IMG/VR virus record: IMGVR_UViG_3300030328_002692
Location: 1 to 64,000 of that record
Source of the DNA: a virus
Strand: one strand, 5' to 3'
Length of the DNA stretch: 64,000 bases
How positions within the stretch are numbered: the first letter of the stretch is position 1; each line of letters opens with the position of its first letter. Both the position numbers and the translations under genes were made by a program. Below the pieces are notes generated by a model. It ran no database searches. It was not told where the DNA came from and worked only from the letters and a program-made list of their open reading frames with translations. Below are positions 27,149 through 36,442 of the stretch, in pieces.

Positions 27149-27633
27149 GAAGTCCTTATGATTATTACCCAACACCAGAGTGGTGTTATGAAAACTTACC
27201 TATAGATTGGAGTCAATTTAAGACTGCAATGGAACCTTGTGAAGGAGATGGTAGAATAACAAAGTTTTTACAAAGTAAAGGAATGGAAGTAACTACCTGT
27301 GAAATACAACATGGTAAAGACTTTTTAGAGTATGGGCATGATTTTACAGAAGATCATGGCTTTGACTTAATTTTTACAAACCCACCCTTTAGTATAGCAG
27401 AAGAATTTATTGAGCATAGTATGATGCTTTCTACAACAGTAGTAATGTTATTAAGAATAAATTTTTTAGGGAGTCAAAAAAGATATGACTTTTGGAATCA
27501 GTTTCCGCCCGATGGATTGTTTATTCTTAGTAAAAGACCTTCATTTACAGGTAAGGGCACAGACGCAACAGACTATGCATGGTTTGTATGGAGTGATATA
27601 AAAGAGTTGCAAGGACTCCATTGGATAAAATGA
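27145..27633 (+). CDS. DNA methyltransferase-like protein (NPPF motif), 163 aa
   Basis: TNPPFSIAEEFIEH carries the NPPF catalytic motif of N6-adenine/N4-cytosine methyltransferases, and AMEPCEGDGRIT near the N-terminus is the AdoMet-binding motif I. PTPEWCYENL at the start is typical of small phage DNA adenine methylases. The protein is short and has no obvious target-recognition domain. It may protect phage DNA or regulate it. The partner restriction enzyme is absent. Confidence 0.78.
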   Translation: MRSPYDYYPTPEWCYENLPIDWSQFKTAMEPCEGDGRITKFLQSKGMEVTTCEIQHGKDFLEYGHDFTEDHGFDLIFTNPPFSIAEEFIEHSMMLSTTVVMLLRINFLGSQKRYDFWNQFPPDGLFILSKRPSFTGKGTDATDYAWFVWSDIKELQGLHWIK

Positions 27634-28910
27634 AAGCAGTACTCAGCGACAGAATATATCTAGAAGTTCTTCCACATACACAGAAGAAAATTGATGATGA
27701 ATTAACTTATTCAATCCCTTCATTTAGATTTAATGACCCGCCTCTTATAATTAAAAATATGGCGTTAATTAAACAAGGACTAGTAGCTATACCTATTGGT
27801 AGGCAGGATTTAATACCCAACGACTACGAAATAGTAGATAAACGAACGGAGAAACCAGTAGAGTTTCCTGAATTTGCATTTGAATTAAGAGAAAGCCAAC
27901 AGTCAGTTTATAACGAAGTAGACGACAGCGCAATAATTAACGCTTGGGTCAGTTGGGGAAAGACATTTACAGCTTTAGCAATAGCAGGCAAGTTAGGTCA
28001 AAAGACACTTGTAGTTACACATACCGTCCCTTTGCGGAAACAGTGGGAAAATGAAGTAAAGAAAGTCTTTGGTTTTGAACCCGGAATAATTGGTAGTGGA
28101 AATTTCAAAATTTCGCCTCCCATTGTAATAGGGAATATACAATCATTATACAAAAAAATTAAAGAGTTGAGACAAGAATTTGGGACAATCATCTTAGATG
28201 AAATGCATCACGTTTCCTCTCCTACATTCTCACGAATTATTGATAAGTCCTGCGCTAGATATAAGATAGGACTTACAGGCACTTTACAGAGAAAAGATGG
28301 TAAACATGTTGTCTTTAGAGATTATTTTGGAGACAATGTCTTTAAACCACCAAAGGAAAACTTTATGGTGCCAAAAATTGATATCCTACAACTACCGATA
28401 AGGTTTATTGACGGAACATCAATCCCATGGGCTAATCGAATAAATGAATTAGCCTATAACCCAGAATACCAACATTCTGTGGCAATGGCTGCTGCATCAT
28501 ATGCTGCCAAAGGTCATAAAGTGTTAGTGGTATCTGATAGAGTAGATTTCCTAAAAAACTGTGCCAAACTCACTGGTGATAATGCAGTTTATGTAACAGG
28601 AGATATACCACACGAAGAAAGACCAGATATACTTCAACAGATTTATGAAGATAAAGACATACTGTATGGGACACAGTCAATATTCTCAGAAGGTATTTCT
28701 TTAAACATTCTAAGCTGTTTGATACTGGCCACACCAGTGAACAACGAGCCTCTACTTACTCAGCTAATTGGTAGGGTAATTAGGGATTATGAAGGAAAAC
28801 AACAACCCGCAATAGTAGATATTAATTTAATCGGAAAAACTGCAAAGAGACAGGCTAGTCAACGACTAGGGTACTATATCAAACAAGGATATGAGATATC
28901 AACCCTGTAA
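27630..28910 (+). CDS. SF2 helicase, T5 D10/UvsW-like
   Basis: 426 aa. Q-motif-like FELRESQQSVYNEV, motif I VSWGKTFTALA (near residue 109), motif II DEMHH (near 190, DExH), motif III GLTGTLQRKDG, motif V IFSEGISLNIL and motif VI QLIGRVIRDYEG. The SWGKT P-loop is unusual but keeps GKT. T5 D10 is a branch-migration helicase, and this gene sits in the same position, downstream of polymerase and upstream of SbcD/SbcC. It is coupled to the methyltransferase by ATGA. Confidence 0.88.
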   Translation: MKAVLSDRIYLEVLPHTQKKIDDELTYSIPSFRFNDPPLIIKNMALIKQGLVAIPIGRQDLIPNDYEIVDKRTEKPVEFPEFAFELRESQQSVYNEVDDSAIINAWVSWGKTFTALAIAGKLGQKTLVVTHTVPLRKQWENEVKKVFGFEPGIIGSGNFKISPPIVIGNIQSLYKKIKELRQEFGTIILDEMHHVSSPTFSRIIDKSCARYKIGLTGTLQRKDGKHVVFRDYFGDNVFKPPKENFMVPKIDILQLPIRFIDGTSIPWANRINELAYNPEYQHSVAMAAASYAAKGHKVLVVSDRVDFLKNCAKLTGDNAVYVTGDIPHEERPDILQQIYEDKDILYGTQSIFSEGISLNILSCLILATPVNNEPLLTQLIGRVIRDYEGKQQPAIVDINLIGKTAKRQASQRLGYYIKQGYEISTL

Positions 28911-28930
28911 GCACCTCCGAAAAATATTAC

Positions 28931-28959
28931 TTGACACGAGTTTCAAAATTTGTTATAAT
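28931..28959 (+). promoter_or_regulatory. Consensus sigma70 promoter
   Basis: TTGACA (28931-28936), 17 bp, TATAAT (28954-28959). The only good in-frame ATG (28962) starts 3 nt after the -10, upstream of the usual +1, which is an outlier among these promoters. Confidence 0.8.
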
Positions 28960-28961
28960 AT

Positions 28962-29360
28962 ATGATAAAATATAATTGGGAAAAGATATTTAGAGAAGCG
29001 AAAGGCGATAGTGTTTCAATTCTCACTATTATTCATCTCTTAACTTATAAGAGAATCCCAGCCAGCCGAAAGGATAAGACATACAAGTACTTCGGGAAAA
29101 GTTTTCTCGGGGATAGCTTTCTGTGTAATCCACGACAACTGCTGGTAGAAAGAAGAAATTATAGTAATAAAGAGGCTGCCGAATATATTGCAGTCGCTTC
29201 ATACCGTAACTACTTCGAATTTATGCAATCAGGTAAGACAACACTAGAGTTGTTACACTTGCCTGTTGACACAACGATAGTAAATCGCAACAGATTGCTT
29301 CAGATTAAAGATGGTCTAGTACACTTTAAGTTTGAAGATAACGCTAATTGGAGAAAATAA
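28962..29360 (+). CDS. Hypothetical protein at the T5 D11 position, 132 aa
   Basis: A basic protein with IASLTIIHLL-like hydrophobic and KDKTYKYFGKSF segments, and KEAAEYIAVASYRNYF in the centre. No motif recognised. Its position (between the D10-like helicase and SbcD) matches T5 D11, of unknown function, but I cannot claim homology. The start is uncertain: if transcription begins 7 nt after the -10, this ATG is lost from the mRNA and translation must begin later or rely on readthrough. Confidence 0.65.
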   Translation: MIKYNWEKIFREAKGDSVSILTIIHLLTYKRIPASRKDKTYKYFGKSFLGDSFLCNPRQLLVERRNYSNKEAAEYIAVASYRNYFEFMQSGKTTLELLHLPVDTTIVNRNRLLQIKDGLVHFKFEDNANWRK

Positions 29361-29995
29361 TGGCAATAAAATTTAATCAAGCGCAAGGTAGCGCAAAAAA
29401 AGAAAAGATAGACCAGTATACTTACAAAGAAGGAGATAACAAGTTCCGTCTAGTAGGAGATATACTGCCTAGATATGTTTACTGGATTAAAGGCGAAAAC
29501 AATAAAAATATTCCTATGGAATGTTTAGCTTTCGATAGAGATACAGAAACTTTCAATAATAAGGACAAGGATTACGTAAGAGAGTTCTTTCCTGATTTAA
29601 AATGTGGTTGGGCATACGCTATTCAGTGTATAGACCCTTCTGATGGCAATGTAAAAGTTGTTAATCTTAAGAAAAAACTCATGGAACAGATAATGGTAGC
29701 CGCTGAAGATTTAGGCGACCCGACTGACCCTGAAACAGGGTGGGACGTTCACTTCCAGAGAGTTAAAACTGGGCCTATGGCTTTCAATGTAGAGTACAGA
29801 TTACAAGCTCTTAAATGTAAGAATAGACCTTTAACCGAAGAAGAACAAGCATCAGTAGCAGACCTAAGGTCTATGGACGATGTTCTTCCTAGACCAACAG
29901 CAGATGCTCAGTTAGAGCTACTGCAAAGAGTAACTCAACCATCTGATGGAGCAGAAGCACCTTCCGATGTCGATAGTGAGTTCAGTATTAGTTAG
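29360..29995 (+). CDS. Single-stranded DNA-binding protein-like, 211 aa
   Basis: An OB-fold-like core: NKFRLVGDILPRYVYWIKG, IPMECLAFDR and WDVHFQRVKTGPMAFNVEYR. It ends in an acidic, Ser/Asp-rich tail (SDVDSEFSIS), typical of phage SSBs that dock partner proteins. GGAG lies 6 nt before the ATG, which overlaps the upstream stop. Its place among helicase and recombination nucleases supports a replication/recombination SSB. Sequence similarity to T4 gp32 is only in pattern. Confidence 0.75.
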   Translation: MAIKFNQAQGSAKKEKIDQYTYKEGDNKFRLVGDILPRYVYWIKGENNKNIPMECLAFDRDTETFNNKDKDYVREFFPDLKCGWAYAIQCIDPSDGNVKVVNLKKKLMEQIMVAAEDLGDPTDPETGWDVHFQRVKTGPMAFNVEYRLQALKCKNRPLTEEEQASVADLRSMDDVLPRPTADAQLELLQRVTQPSDGAEAPSDVDSEFSIS

Positions 29996-30005
29996 GAGAG
30001 ATAAT

Positions 30006-30512
30006 ATGATAGGAGTAGGTGACTTATTCCCAAACTTCCACTTAACAGGAGTAGAAAAAGATAATTCTATAATAGATATAGATATCTTAACTCCTAATAT
30101 GTGGAGTGTAGTATATTTTTATCCTAAAGACTTTACTTTCATTTGCCCGACTGAAATATCCGCTATGGATAAATTAACAAATAATGCAGATGTTATTGGA
30201 GTCAGCGGAGATAATGAGTATTGTAAGATTGCATGGAAAACATCAGTAGGCATGATAAGAGATATTAAACATATCTTAGCCGCTGATTGTGGGTTAAAAC
30301 TCGCTAGTAAACTAGGAATTGTAGACCCAGACGAGGGTGTATGTCTTAGAGCAACTTACATAGTCGATCCCGAAGGAGTAATCCAACATGTATCAGTTAA
30401 TGCGCTAGATACAGGCAGAAATGCTGATGAGATTCTTAGAACTTTACAAGCACTTAAAGCTGGTGGTCTCACCGCGTGTGCTTGGCAGGAAGGAGATGAC
30501 TTCGTAGCATGA
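30006..30512 (+). CDS. 2-Cys peroxiredoxin (AhpC type), 168 aa
   Basis: The peroxidatic Cys is C47 in FYPKDFTFICPTE. The resolving Cys is in the C-terminal GLTACAWQEGDD. The length equals typical AhpC/Prx1-type enzymes minus part of the tail. It reduces H2O2 or organic peroxides using thiol donors; the phage glutaredoxin is a possible partner. TAGGAG precedes the ATG. Finding it between an SSB and SbcD, inside the replication operon, is unusual and suggests protection of replication or of ribonucleotide reductase. Confidence 0.92.
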   Translation: MIGVGDLFPNFHLTGVEKDNSIIDIDILTPNMWSVVYFYPKDFTFICPTEISAMDKLTNNADVIGVSGDNEYCKIAWKTSVGMIRDIKHILAADCGLKLASKLGIVDPDEGVCLRATYIVDPEGVIQHVSVNALDTGRNADEILRTLQALKAGGLTACAWQEGDDFVA

Positions 30513-31462
30513 TTTTATTTACAGCAGATTGGCACTTAAAGTTAGGTCAAAAGAATGTACCAATGGCATGGGCGTGTACTCGTTATAAATACTTTTTTGA
30601 AACATTACATGAAATAGAAGAAAGCATAGATATGCACATTATTGGAGGGGATTTATTTGATAGAGTTCCTTCAATGGACGAACTCACACTTTATTTTGAT
30701 TTTATCAAAGAAGTAGAAGTTCCTACTATTATCTATGATGGAAACCATGAAGCTACTAAAAAGTACAAAACTTTCTTTTCTAATTTAAAGAGAGCCACAT
30801 CTGATGTAAACGACTTAGTCGAAATTGTAGATACAACTACTGAGTATCCTTGGGGTACTATCCTTCCTTATGCAGATTTGCATAGAAAAGGTGGAATAGA
30901 ATTCTGCAATAAAAACAAACCTCTATTTACTCATGTGAGGGGAGAAATCCCACCTCATGTTACACCAGAGGTAGACCTAGATAGATTTAATGACTTTCCT
31001 GTAGTTTTTGCGGGTGACCTACATAGCCACTCCAACACGCAGAGAAATATAATCTATCCAGGAAGTCCTATGACTACTTCTTTTCATAGAGAGTTAGTCA
31101 AAACAGGATACCTTATGATTGATGAAGATAATGATTTCAGTTGGGAATGGCATGAATTTGATTTGCCACAGCTTCTTAGAAAGACTGTGGACAATCCAGA
31201 TGAAATGATACCAACAGAATATCATCACACAATATATGAGATAGAAGGGGACGTAGCTGATTTAGCAAATGTTAAAAACTCTGAACTTCTTGACAAAAAA
31301 GTTGTTAAAAGAAGTTCAGAAGCTACACTTAATCTCAAAGATTTATCAATGGAAGAAGAACTGGTAGAGTACTTAAGTGCTATACTGAATTTAAATGATG
31401 AAAAAATAAAACAAATAATGGGAGTGTTTAATGATTACTCTAAAAACGCTACGTTGGGATAA
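30509..31462 (+). CDS. SbcD/Mre11-like nuclease subunit (T4 gp47/T5 D12)
   Basis: Calcineurin-like metallophosphoesterase motifs: FTADWHLKLG (residues 4-13), GGDLFDRVP (near 46), YDGNHEA (near 81) and FAGDLHSHSN (near 170), which bind two metals. The product is the nuclease half of the SbcCD/Mre11-Rad50 complex that processes DNA ends and hairpins. It is coupled to SbcC at 31431 by a 32-nt overlap and to peroxiredoxin upstream by ATGA. Confidence 0.92.
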   Translation: MILFTADWHLKLGQKNVPMAWACTRYKYFFETLHEIEESIDMHIIGGDLFDRVPSMDELTLYFDFIKEVEVPTIIYDGNHEATKKYKTFFSNLKRATSDVNDLVEIVDTTTEYPWGTILPYADLHRKGGIEFCNKNKPLFTHVRGEIPPHVTPEVDLDRFNDFPVVFAGDLHSHSNTQRNIIYPGSPMTTSFHRELVKTGYLMIDEDNDFSWEWHEFDLPQLLRKTVDNPDEMIPTEYHHTIYEIEGDVADLANVKNSELLDKKVVKRSSEATLNLKDLSMEEELVEYLSAILNLNDEKIKQIMGVFNDYSKNATLG

Positions 31463-33221
31463 TTGTTTTAGTTATGGGTCAGATAATGTTCTTGAATTAA
31501 ATGACACAAACCTTACTCAACTTGTAGGAACAAACGGACAAGGAAAGTCTAGTATTCCTTTAATACTTGAAGAAGTATTATTTAATAAAAATAGTAAGGG
31601 AATTAAAAAGCAAGAAATACAAAACAGATTCATTAACAAAGGATATTCAATTAATCTCACATTCTCAGTAGACGAGAATGAGTACGAAATTGATGTAAGT
31701 AGAAAAGCTAGTATAAAGTGTAAACTCTATGAAAATGGAGAGGATATTTCTAGTCATACTGCAACCAACACATATAAGACAGTCCAAGAACTACTTGGTC
31801 TTGATTTTAAGACTTTCACACAACTTGTATATCAAAATACGAACACATCATTACAGTTTCTAACTGCGACAGATACAAACAGAAAAAAGTTTCTAATTGA
31901 TTTGTTAAAGCTAGAAGAATATGTTGAGTTCTTTGAAATATTCAAGGACGCAGCAAGAGAGATTTCTTTTGAAGTGAACAGTCTAAACAGTAAATCTGAC
32001 ACAATTGTGAAATGGTTAAATGAAAATAAATTGGAGAGTATAGAACTACTCCCGATAAAAAACTTACCAAAATATTCACAAAAAGACGAAGATGATTTAC
32101 AGCAGTTACGAAGCGATTTTGAAAAAATCTCCGAAAATAATAAAAAAATTATAGACAATAATTCAAACCGTGAGCAGTTGCAACAGGTTGAAAAAAGTAA
32201 ATTTCTTTCTTATAAAGGCGATAAGATTCGTGTTGACGCTATGTCGCAGAAACTTGGAAAGTATTCTTCCCAATTGTCTGAATCCATAGCACACTTAGAT
32301 AAATTATCGGAACTCGAAGGGCTATGCCCAACTTGTGAGCAACAAATAGATTCCGAAAATCGCGAACGACTTATAAAAGGTTATGAAAGACTACAACAGT
32401 CGGCGCAGAAAGAAATAGCAAATGTCCGCGTGGAGATTGAAGACGCTCAAGAGCACAATGCGAATATAGTGCGTAGGGAAGTGCAACAACGCGAGTTTGA
32501 AGAACTTATGAAAATTGTGGACAACAGTCTACCTTCTCAAATTTTAGACGGTGACTTACTTTCTTCCCAAATTGACGAACTTACTTCCAAGATTGCGAAT
32601 ATTCGTTCTGAAATAGAAAATGTGAGTGCAGAAAATCAAATGGCGGAACGCCATAATACTCGTATCTCTATTATACAGGAACAAACAAGTGATATGGAAT
32701 CGCAACTGGAAGAGATTGTCGCAGCTTTGGGTAAGGTTGAAGAAAAGTCTGCACACTTAGAAATACTGAAAAAAGCATTTAGTACAAACGGACTACTTGC
32801 ATATAAAATCGAAAATCTAGTAAAAGATTTAGAACAATTAACAAATGAATACCTATCTGAACTATCAGATGGAAGATTTAGTTTAGAGTTTGTTGTAACG
32901 AACGACAAGTTAAATGTAGAGATTACAGATAATGCGAAAGTAGTAGATATTCTAGCATTATCCTCAGGAGAACTCGCAAGAGTTAATACAGCAACGCTAC
33001 TAGCGATACGAAAATTAATGAGTAGTATTTCTAGTTCAAGGATTAATACCTTGTTTCTTGATGAAATAATCAGTGTGCTTGATGATGAAGGAAAGGAAAA
33101 GTTAGTAGAAATATTACTAGAAGAAGAATTAAATACTTATCTAGTGTCTCATGGCTGGACTCACCCATTACTTGCAAAAATTGAAGTTATTAAGGAAGAA
33201 AATATTAGTCATTTAGAATGA
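31431..33221 (+). CDS. SbcC/Rad50-like ATPase subunit (T4 gp46/T5 D13)
   Basis: 596 aa. Walker A is GTNGQGKSS (residues 33-41). Long coiled-coil arms flank a zinc hook, CPTCEQQ (near 299). The ABC signature region is LSSGELARVN, and Walker B is LFLDEIISVLDDEG (near 541), followed by the switch His of LVSHGW. The arms are short compared with cellular SbcC (about 1050 aa), as in T4 gp46. GGGAG precedes the ATG. It forms the end-processing complex with the product at 30509. Confidence 0.93.
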   Translation: MITLKTLRWDNCFSYGSDNVLELNDTNLTQLVGTNGQGKSSIPLILEEVLFNKNSKGIKKQEIQNRFINKGYSINLTFSVDENEYEIDVSRKASIKCKLYENGEDISSHTATNTYKTVQELLGLDFKTFTQLVYQNTNTSLQFLTATDTNRKKFLIDLLKLEEYVEFFEIFKDAAREISFEVNSLNSKSDTIVKWLNENKLESIELLPIKNLPKYSQKDEDDLQQLRSDFEKISENNKKIIDNNSNREQLQQVEKSKFLSYKGDKIRVDAMSQKLGKYSSQLSESIAHLDKLSELEGLCPTCEQQIDSENRERLIKGYERLQQSAQKEIANVRVEIEDAQEHNANIVRREVQQREFEELMKIVDNSLPSQILDGDLLSSQIDELTSKIANIRSEIENVSAENQMAERHNTRISIIQEQTSDMESQLEEIVAALGKVEEKSAHLEILKKAFSTNGLLAYKIENLVKDLEQLTNEYLSELSDGRFSLEFVVTNDKLNVEITDNAKVVDILALSSGELARVNTATLLAIRKLMSSISSSRINTLFLDEIISVLDDEGKEKLVEILLEEELNTYLVSHGWTHPLLAKIEVIKEENISHLE

Positions 33222-33222
33222 T

Positions 33223-33399
33223 ATGGCAAAAAAAGAAGGAGATACCTTTTGGTATCACGAGTGTCCTCATACGGACAAAAAGGTGTATCTGCCTGTAGAT
33301 ATGAAATGTCCCGACTGTGTGTTGGCAGACATGAATCCTACTGAAAGGGCTTCGGTACAAATGAAACGATATTTAAACGAAATAGAAGGAACTGATTAG
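33223..33399 (+). CDS. Small zinc-ribbon-like protein, 58 aa
   Basis: The protein has a C-x-H and CPDC arrangement (YHECPHTDKKVYLPVDMKCP, with the second pair in KCPDCVL) that could bind one zinc ion. It begins 1 nt after the SbcC stop, and its stop shares a base with the GTG of the nuclease gene, so it is firmly inside the operon. Function unknown. Confidence 0.65.
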   Translation: MAKKEGDTFWYHECPHTDKKVYLPVDMKCPDCVLADMNPTERASVQMKRYLNEIEGTD

Positions 33400-33890
33400 T
33401 GGTCAATTCAAGACAAAAAGGGAGTAAAGCAGAACTTCAAGTCGCTGCTATGCTCAAAACATATACAGGACTTGAATTTACAGGAACGCCCGGAAGTGGT
33501 AGTGGTAAAATTAAGGGAGATTTGTATGTAATAGATAAACATAATATCTTTCTTATAGAAGTAAAACACTATAGGGATATGGCGTTCAATCAAAAGATTT
33601 TTACACAAAAGAATAATAATTTTGTAAAATGGTGGACAAAGGCAATTTCACAGGCAAAAGATATGAAACAAGAGCCTCTACTGATTATGAAACAGAATTA
33701 CTCGCAATGGTATATTGCGACTACAAGAAAGCCTGTGAACACAAAACGATATATGTACATAAACTGGCTCGGTGCGTATATTGTATTAGCAGATAAGTGG
33801 CTGGAATACGAAAAAGTGGAATTTACAAATGGCGATAAACTTCTCAAGCCTTGGGAACCAGATCCAGAATGGGAACTTACTGATAGTTGA
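33399..33890 (+). CDS. PD-(D/E)XK nuclease, Holliday-junction-resolvase-like
   Basis: 163 aa, GTG start. The core is KGSKAELQVAAML, GTPGSGSGKIKGDLYV (catalytic Asp) and FLIEVKHYRD (ExK), in the order expected for Hjc-like nucleases. It occupies the position of T5 D14, between SbcC and the flap endonuclease. It probably cleaves branched DNA. It overlaps the next gene by 62 nt, unusually long for this genome. Confidence 0.8.
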   Translation: MVNSRQKGSKAELQVAAMLKTYTGLEFTGTPGSGSGKIKGDLYVIDKHNIFLIEVKHYRDMAFNQKIFTQKNNNFVKWWTKAISQAKDMKQEPLLIMKQNYSQWYIATTRKPVNTKRYMYINWLGAYIVLADKWLEYEKVEFTNGDKLLKPWEPDPEWELTDS

Positions 33891-34692
33891 TGGTCTTAAT
33901 GTTGCATTTAGATGGAAACATTCAAGACAATTAGAATTTAAACACGACTATGTAAGAACTGTTGAGAGTCTGGCAAAATCCTACAACTGTGGGAACATTA
34001 TAGTACTAGCTGATGGTGGCAGTACTTATAGAAAAAATATCTATCCTGAATACAAGGCGAATAGAAAGGAAAGATATTCAGAACAAACAGAACAAGAAAA
34101 AGCTGAGTTTGCTCAATTCATGGGCGAATTTAGTAATGCCTTTACAAATTTGAAAAAGAAAGGGCATTTAACAATAAAACAAAGCGGCTTAGAAGCTGAT
34201 GATTTGGCTGCTTGGATAGTTGGTAAAAAAGAAGATTTTGGTATAGATGAAATTTGGTTGATATCGTCAGATAAAGACTGGGATTTACTTATATCAGATA
34301 AAGTATCTCGTTTTAGTACAGTAACTAGAAAAGAGATTACAATGAATAATTGGGACGACCATTATGATGTTGAGCCAGATAAATATCTAACGCTCAAATG
34401 TCTAGCAGGCGATACAGGAGATAATGTTCCTGGAATTGCTGGTATCGGTCCAAAGAGAGCTGTATCATTAATTGAACAGTATGGAGATTTGTTTGATATA
34501 TACAATGCCTGTCCAATAGATAGTCATTATAAATTCATACAAAGTCTTAATGAACACGCAGACAGACTGTTGCTCAACGCGGAACTCATGGATTTAGAGA
34601 GTTATTCCGAGCAGGCACTCATAGAAGCAGACATGAATTTAGAGGATTTATCCTCACAAATATTGGAGTATTTGAATGAAGTTAGAGATTGA
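33829..34692 (+). CDS. 5'-3' flap endonuclease, T5 D15-like
   Basis: 287 aa. Acidic residues of the FEN family: LIVDGLNVAF (residues 18-27), YKANRKERY arch region, SGLEADDLAA, SSDKDWDLL and the HhH block GDTGDNVPGIAGIGPKRA. The enzyme removes 5' flaps and RNA primers, supplying the 5'-nuclease missing from the polymerase. The order SbcD, SbcC, PD-(D/E)XK nuclease, FEN matches T5 D12-D15. Confidence 0.93.
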   Translation: MAINFSSLGNQIQNGNLLIVDGLNVAFRWKHSRQLEFKHDYVRTVESLAKSYNCGNIIVLADGGSTYRKNIYPEYKANRKERYSEQTEQEKAEFAQFMGEFSNAFTNLKKKGHLTIKQSGLEADDLAAWIVGKKEDFGIDEIWLISSDKDWDLLISDKVSRFSTVTRKEITMNNWDDHYDVEPDKYLTLKCLAGDTGDNVPGIAGIGPKRAVSLIEQYGDLFDIYNACPIDSHYKFIQSLNEHADRLLLNAELMDLESYSEQALIEADMNLEDLSSQILEYLNEVRD

Positions 34693-36442
34693 TTATAGCA
34701 AAGATAATTTGCTAACAGAATTTAGTAAGAAAACTCTAAAAGATAGATATTTAGTAGGTGATGAACAATCACCGCAGGAAGCATTTGCACGGGCAGCTTC
34801 AGCATTTGCTGATGACCAAGACCATGCACAAAGAATTTATGATTACGCAAGTAATTTATGGTTTATGTTTGCTACTCCTGTACTATCAAATGGAGGCACT
34901 CAGCGTGGCCTACCAATTAGTTGTTTTCTTAATTATGTAGATGACAGTAGAGAGGGTATTACTGGTCATTATACAGAGAATGCTTATCTATCATCAATGG
35001 GTGGTGGAATAGGCGGTAGCTGGAGTGATGTTCGTTCACAAGGAACAAAAACATCAAAAGGCTCAGAAAGTACAGGGGTTATTCCCTTTATGAAAGTAGT
35101 AGATGCGGAAATGCTTGCATTCTCGCAAGGTGTAACTCGTAGGGGTAGTTATGCATCTTATTTACATATGTCACACCCCGAAATAGAGGAATTTTTAGAT
35201 GTTAGAAAACCAACTGGCGGAGATACTAATCGTAAGTGTATTAATTTACATCATGGTGTTGTTATCCCAGATAAGTTCATGGAAGTTATCCACAAGGCGA
35301 CGAAAGAGCCAAACTTCAATGATGACTGGGAACTTATTGACCCGCATAGTAAAGAAGTTAAAAAGGTAGTAAGTGCAAGAACACTTTGGGTAAAACTATT
35401 ACAAAACAGAATGGAAACAGGAGAGCCTTATCTCATGTTTGAAGATGCTGTAGATGCAGATTTACCTGATTTTCAGAAAAAGAAAGGTTTAAAAGTAAAT
35501 CATAGTAATCTTTGTTCTGAAATTACACTTGCAACAAATGAAGAAAGGACAGCAGTATGTTGTTTATCTAGTGTAAATCTGGAGTATTTTGATGAATGGT
35601 CAAAAGTCCCAGCATTTATACCCGATTTAATAAGATTCTTAGATAATGTATTAACATATTTTATAGAAAATGCTCCAAATGAACTAGAAAGAGCTAGATA
35701 TAGCGCTTCTAGGGAAAGGAGTATAGGTTTGGGAGCTATGGGATTTCATGCTTATTTGCAAAAGAATAACATGGCTTTTGAAGGAATGTGGGCAAGTGCT
35801 AAAAATCATTTGATGTTTAAGCATATAAAAGACTACGCTCAAACAGAAACACAAAGACTTGCAGCAGAAAGAGGAGCCTGCCCAGATGATGATTCTTGTA
35901 CAGTAAGAAATGCACATCTATTGGCAATAGCTCCAAATGCAAGTAGTTCTATTATATGTGGTAATACATCTCCAAGTATAGAGCCTTTTAGAGCAAATGC
36001 TTATAATCAAAAGACTAAGTCTGGTTCGTATTTGCAGAAGAATAAATTTCTTGAAAAAGTATTAGAAGAATATGGACAAAATACAGATAATATATGGTCT
36101 AGTATTATTTCTAATAAAGGTAGTGTTCAGCATTTAGAATTCTTATCTGCAGATGAAAAAGAAATATTTAAAACAGCTGTAGAAATAAATCAGGCATGGG
36201 TAGTAGAACACGCTAGTGAGAGGCAGGAGTATATTTGTCAATCACAGAGTGTTAATCTTTTCTTCCCACCTGATGTAAATAAAGGCGACCTACACAATGT
36301 GCATATGCTAGCGTGGGCTAAAAATATGAAAACACTTTATTATTTACGAAGTGAGGCTATTAGTCGTGCTGATAATGTATCTAATGAAGTAAAAAGAGAG
36401 ATAATCTTTGAACAATCAGATTGTCTAAGTTGTGAGGGTTAA
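34676..36442 (+). CDS. nrdA: Ribonucleotide reductase class I, alpha subunit
   Basis: 588 aa. Substrate-site cysteines are in LPISCFLNY and NLCSEITLA, the second with the adjacent Glu of the active site, and a CCLSSVNLEY block follows. The C-terminal redox pair is CLSC. It reduces NDPs to dNDPs with NrdB. The N-terminal ATP-cone is missing (cellular NrdA is about 760 aa), so dATP feedback should be lost, as in other phage enzymes. GGAG precedes the ATG, which overlaps the FEN gene by 17 nt. Confidence 0.93.
   Translation: MKLEIDYSKDNLLTEFSKKTLKDRYLVGDEQSPQEAFARAASAFADDQDHAQRIYDYASNLWFMFATPVLSNGGTQRGLPISCFLNYVDDSREGITGHYTENAYLSSMGGGIGGSWSDVRSQGTKTSKGSESTGVIPFMKVVDAEMLAFSQGVTRRGSYASYLHMSHPEIEEFLDVRKPTGGDTNRKCINLHHGVVIPDKFMEVIHKATKEPNFNDDWELIDPHSKEVKKVVSARTLWVKLLQNRMETGEPYLMFEDAVDADLPDFQKKKGLKVNHSNLCSEITLATNEERTAVCCLSSVNLEYFDEWSKVPAFIPDLIRFLDNVLTYFIENAPNELERARYSASRERSIGLGAMGFHAYLQKNNMAFEGMWASAKNHLMFKHIKDYAQTETQRLAAERGACPDDDSCTVRNAHLLAIAPNASSSIICGNTSPSIEPFRANAYNQKTKSGSYLQKNKFLEKVLEEYGQNTDNIWSSIISNKGSVQHLEFLSADEKEIFKTAVEINQAWVVEHASERQEYICQSQSVNLFFPPDVNKGDLHNVHMLAWAKNMKTLYYLRSEAISRADNVSNEVKREIIFEQSDCLSCEG

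Noticed and set aside
35286-35294. Perfect TTATCCACA inside nrdA
   Set aside because: A single box within coding sequence, unpaired and without the context of the left-end clusters; likely chance.
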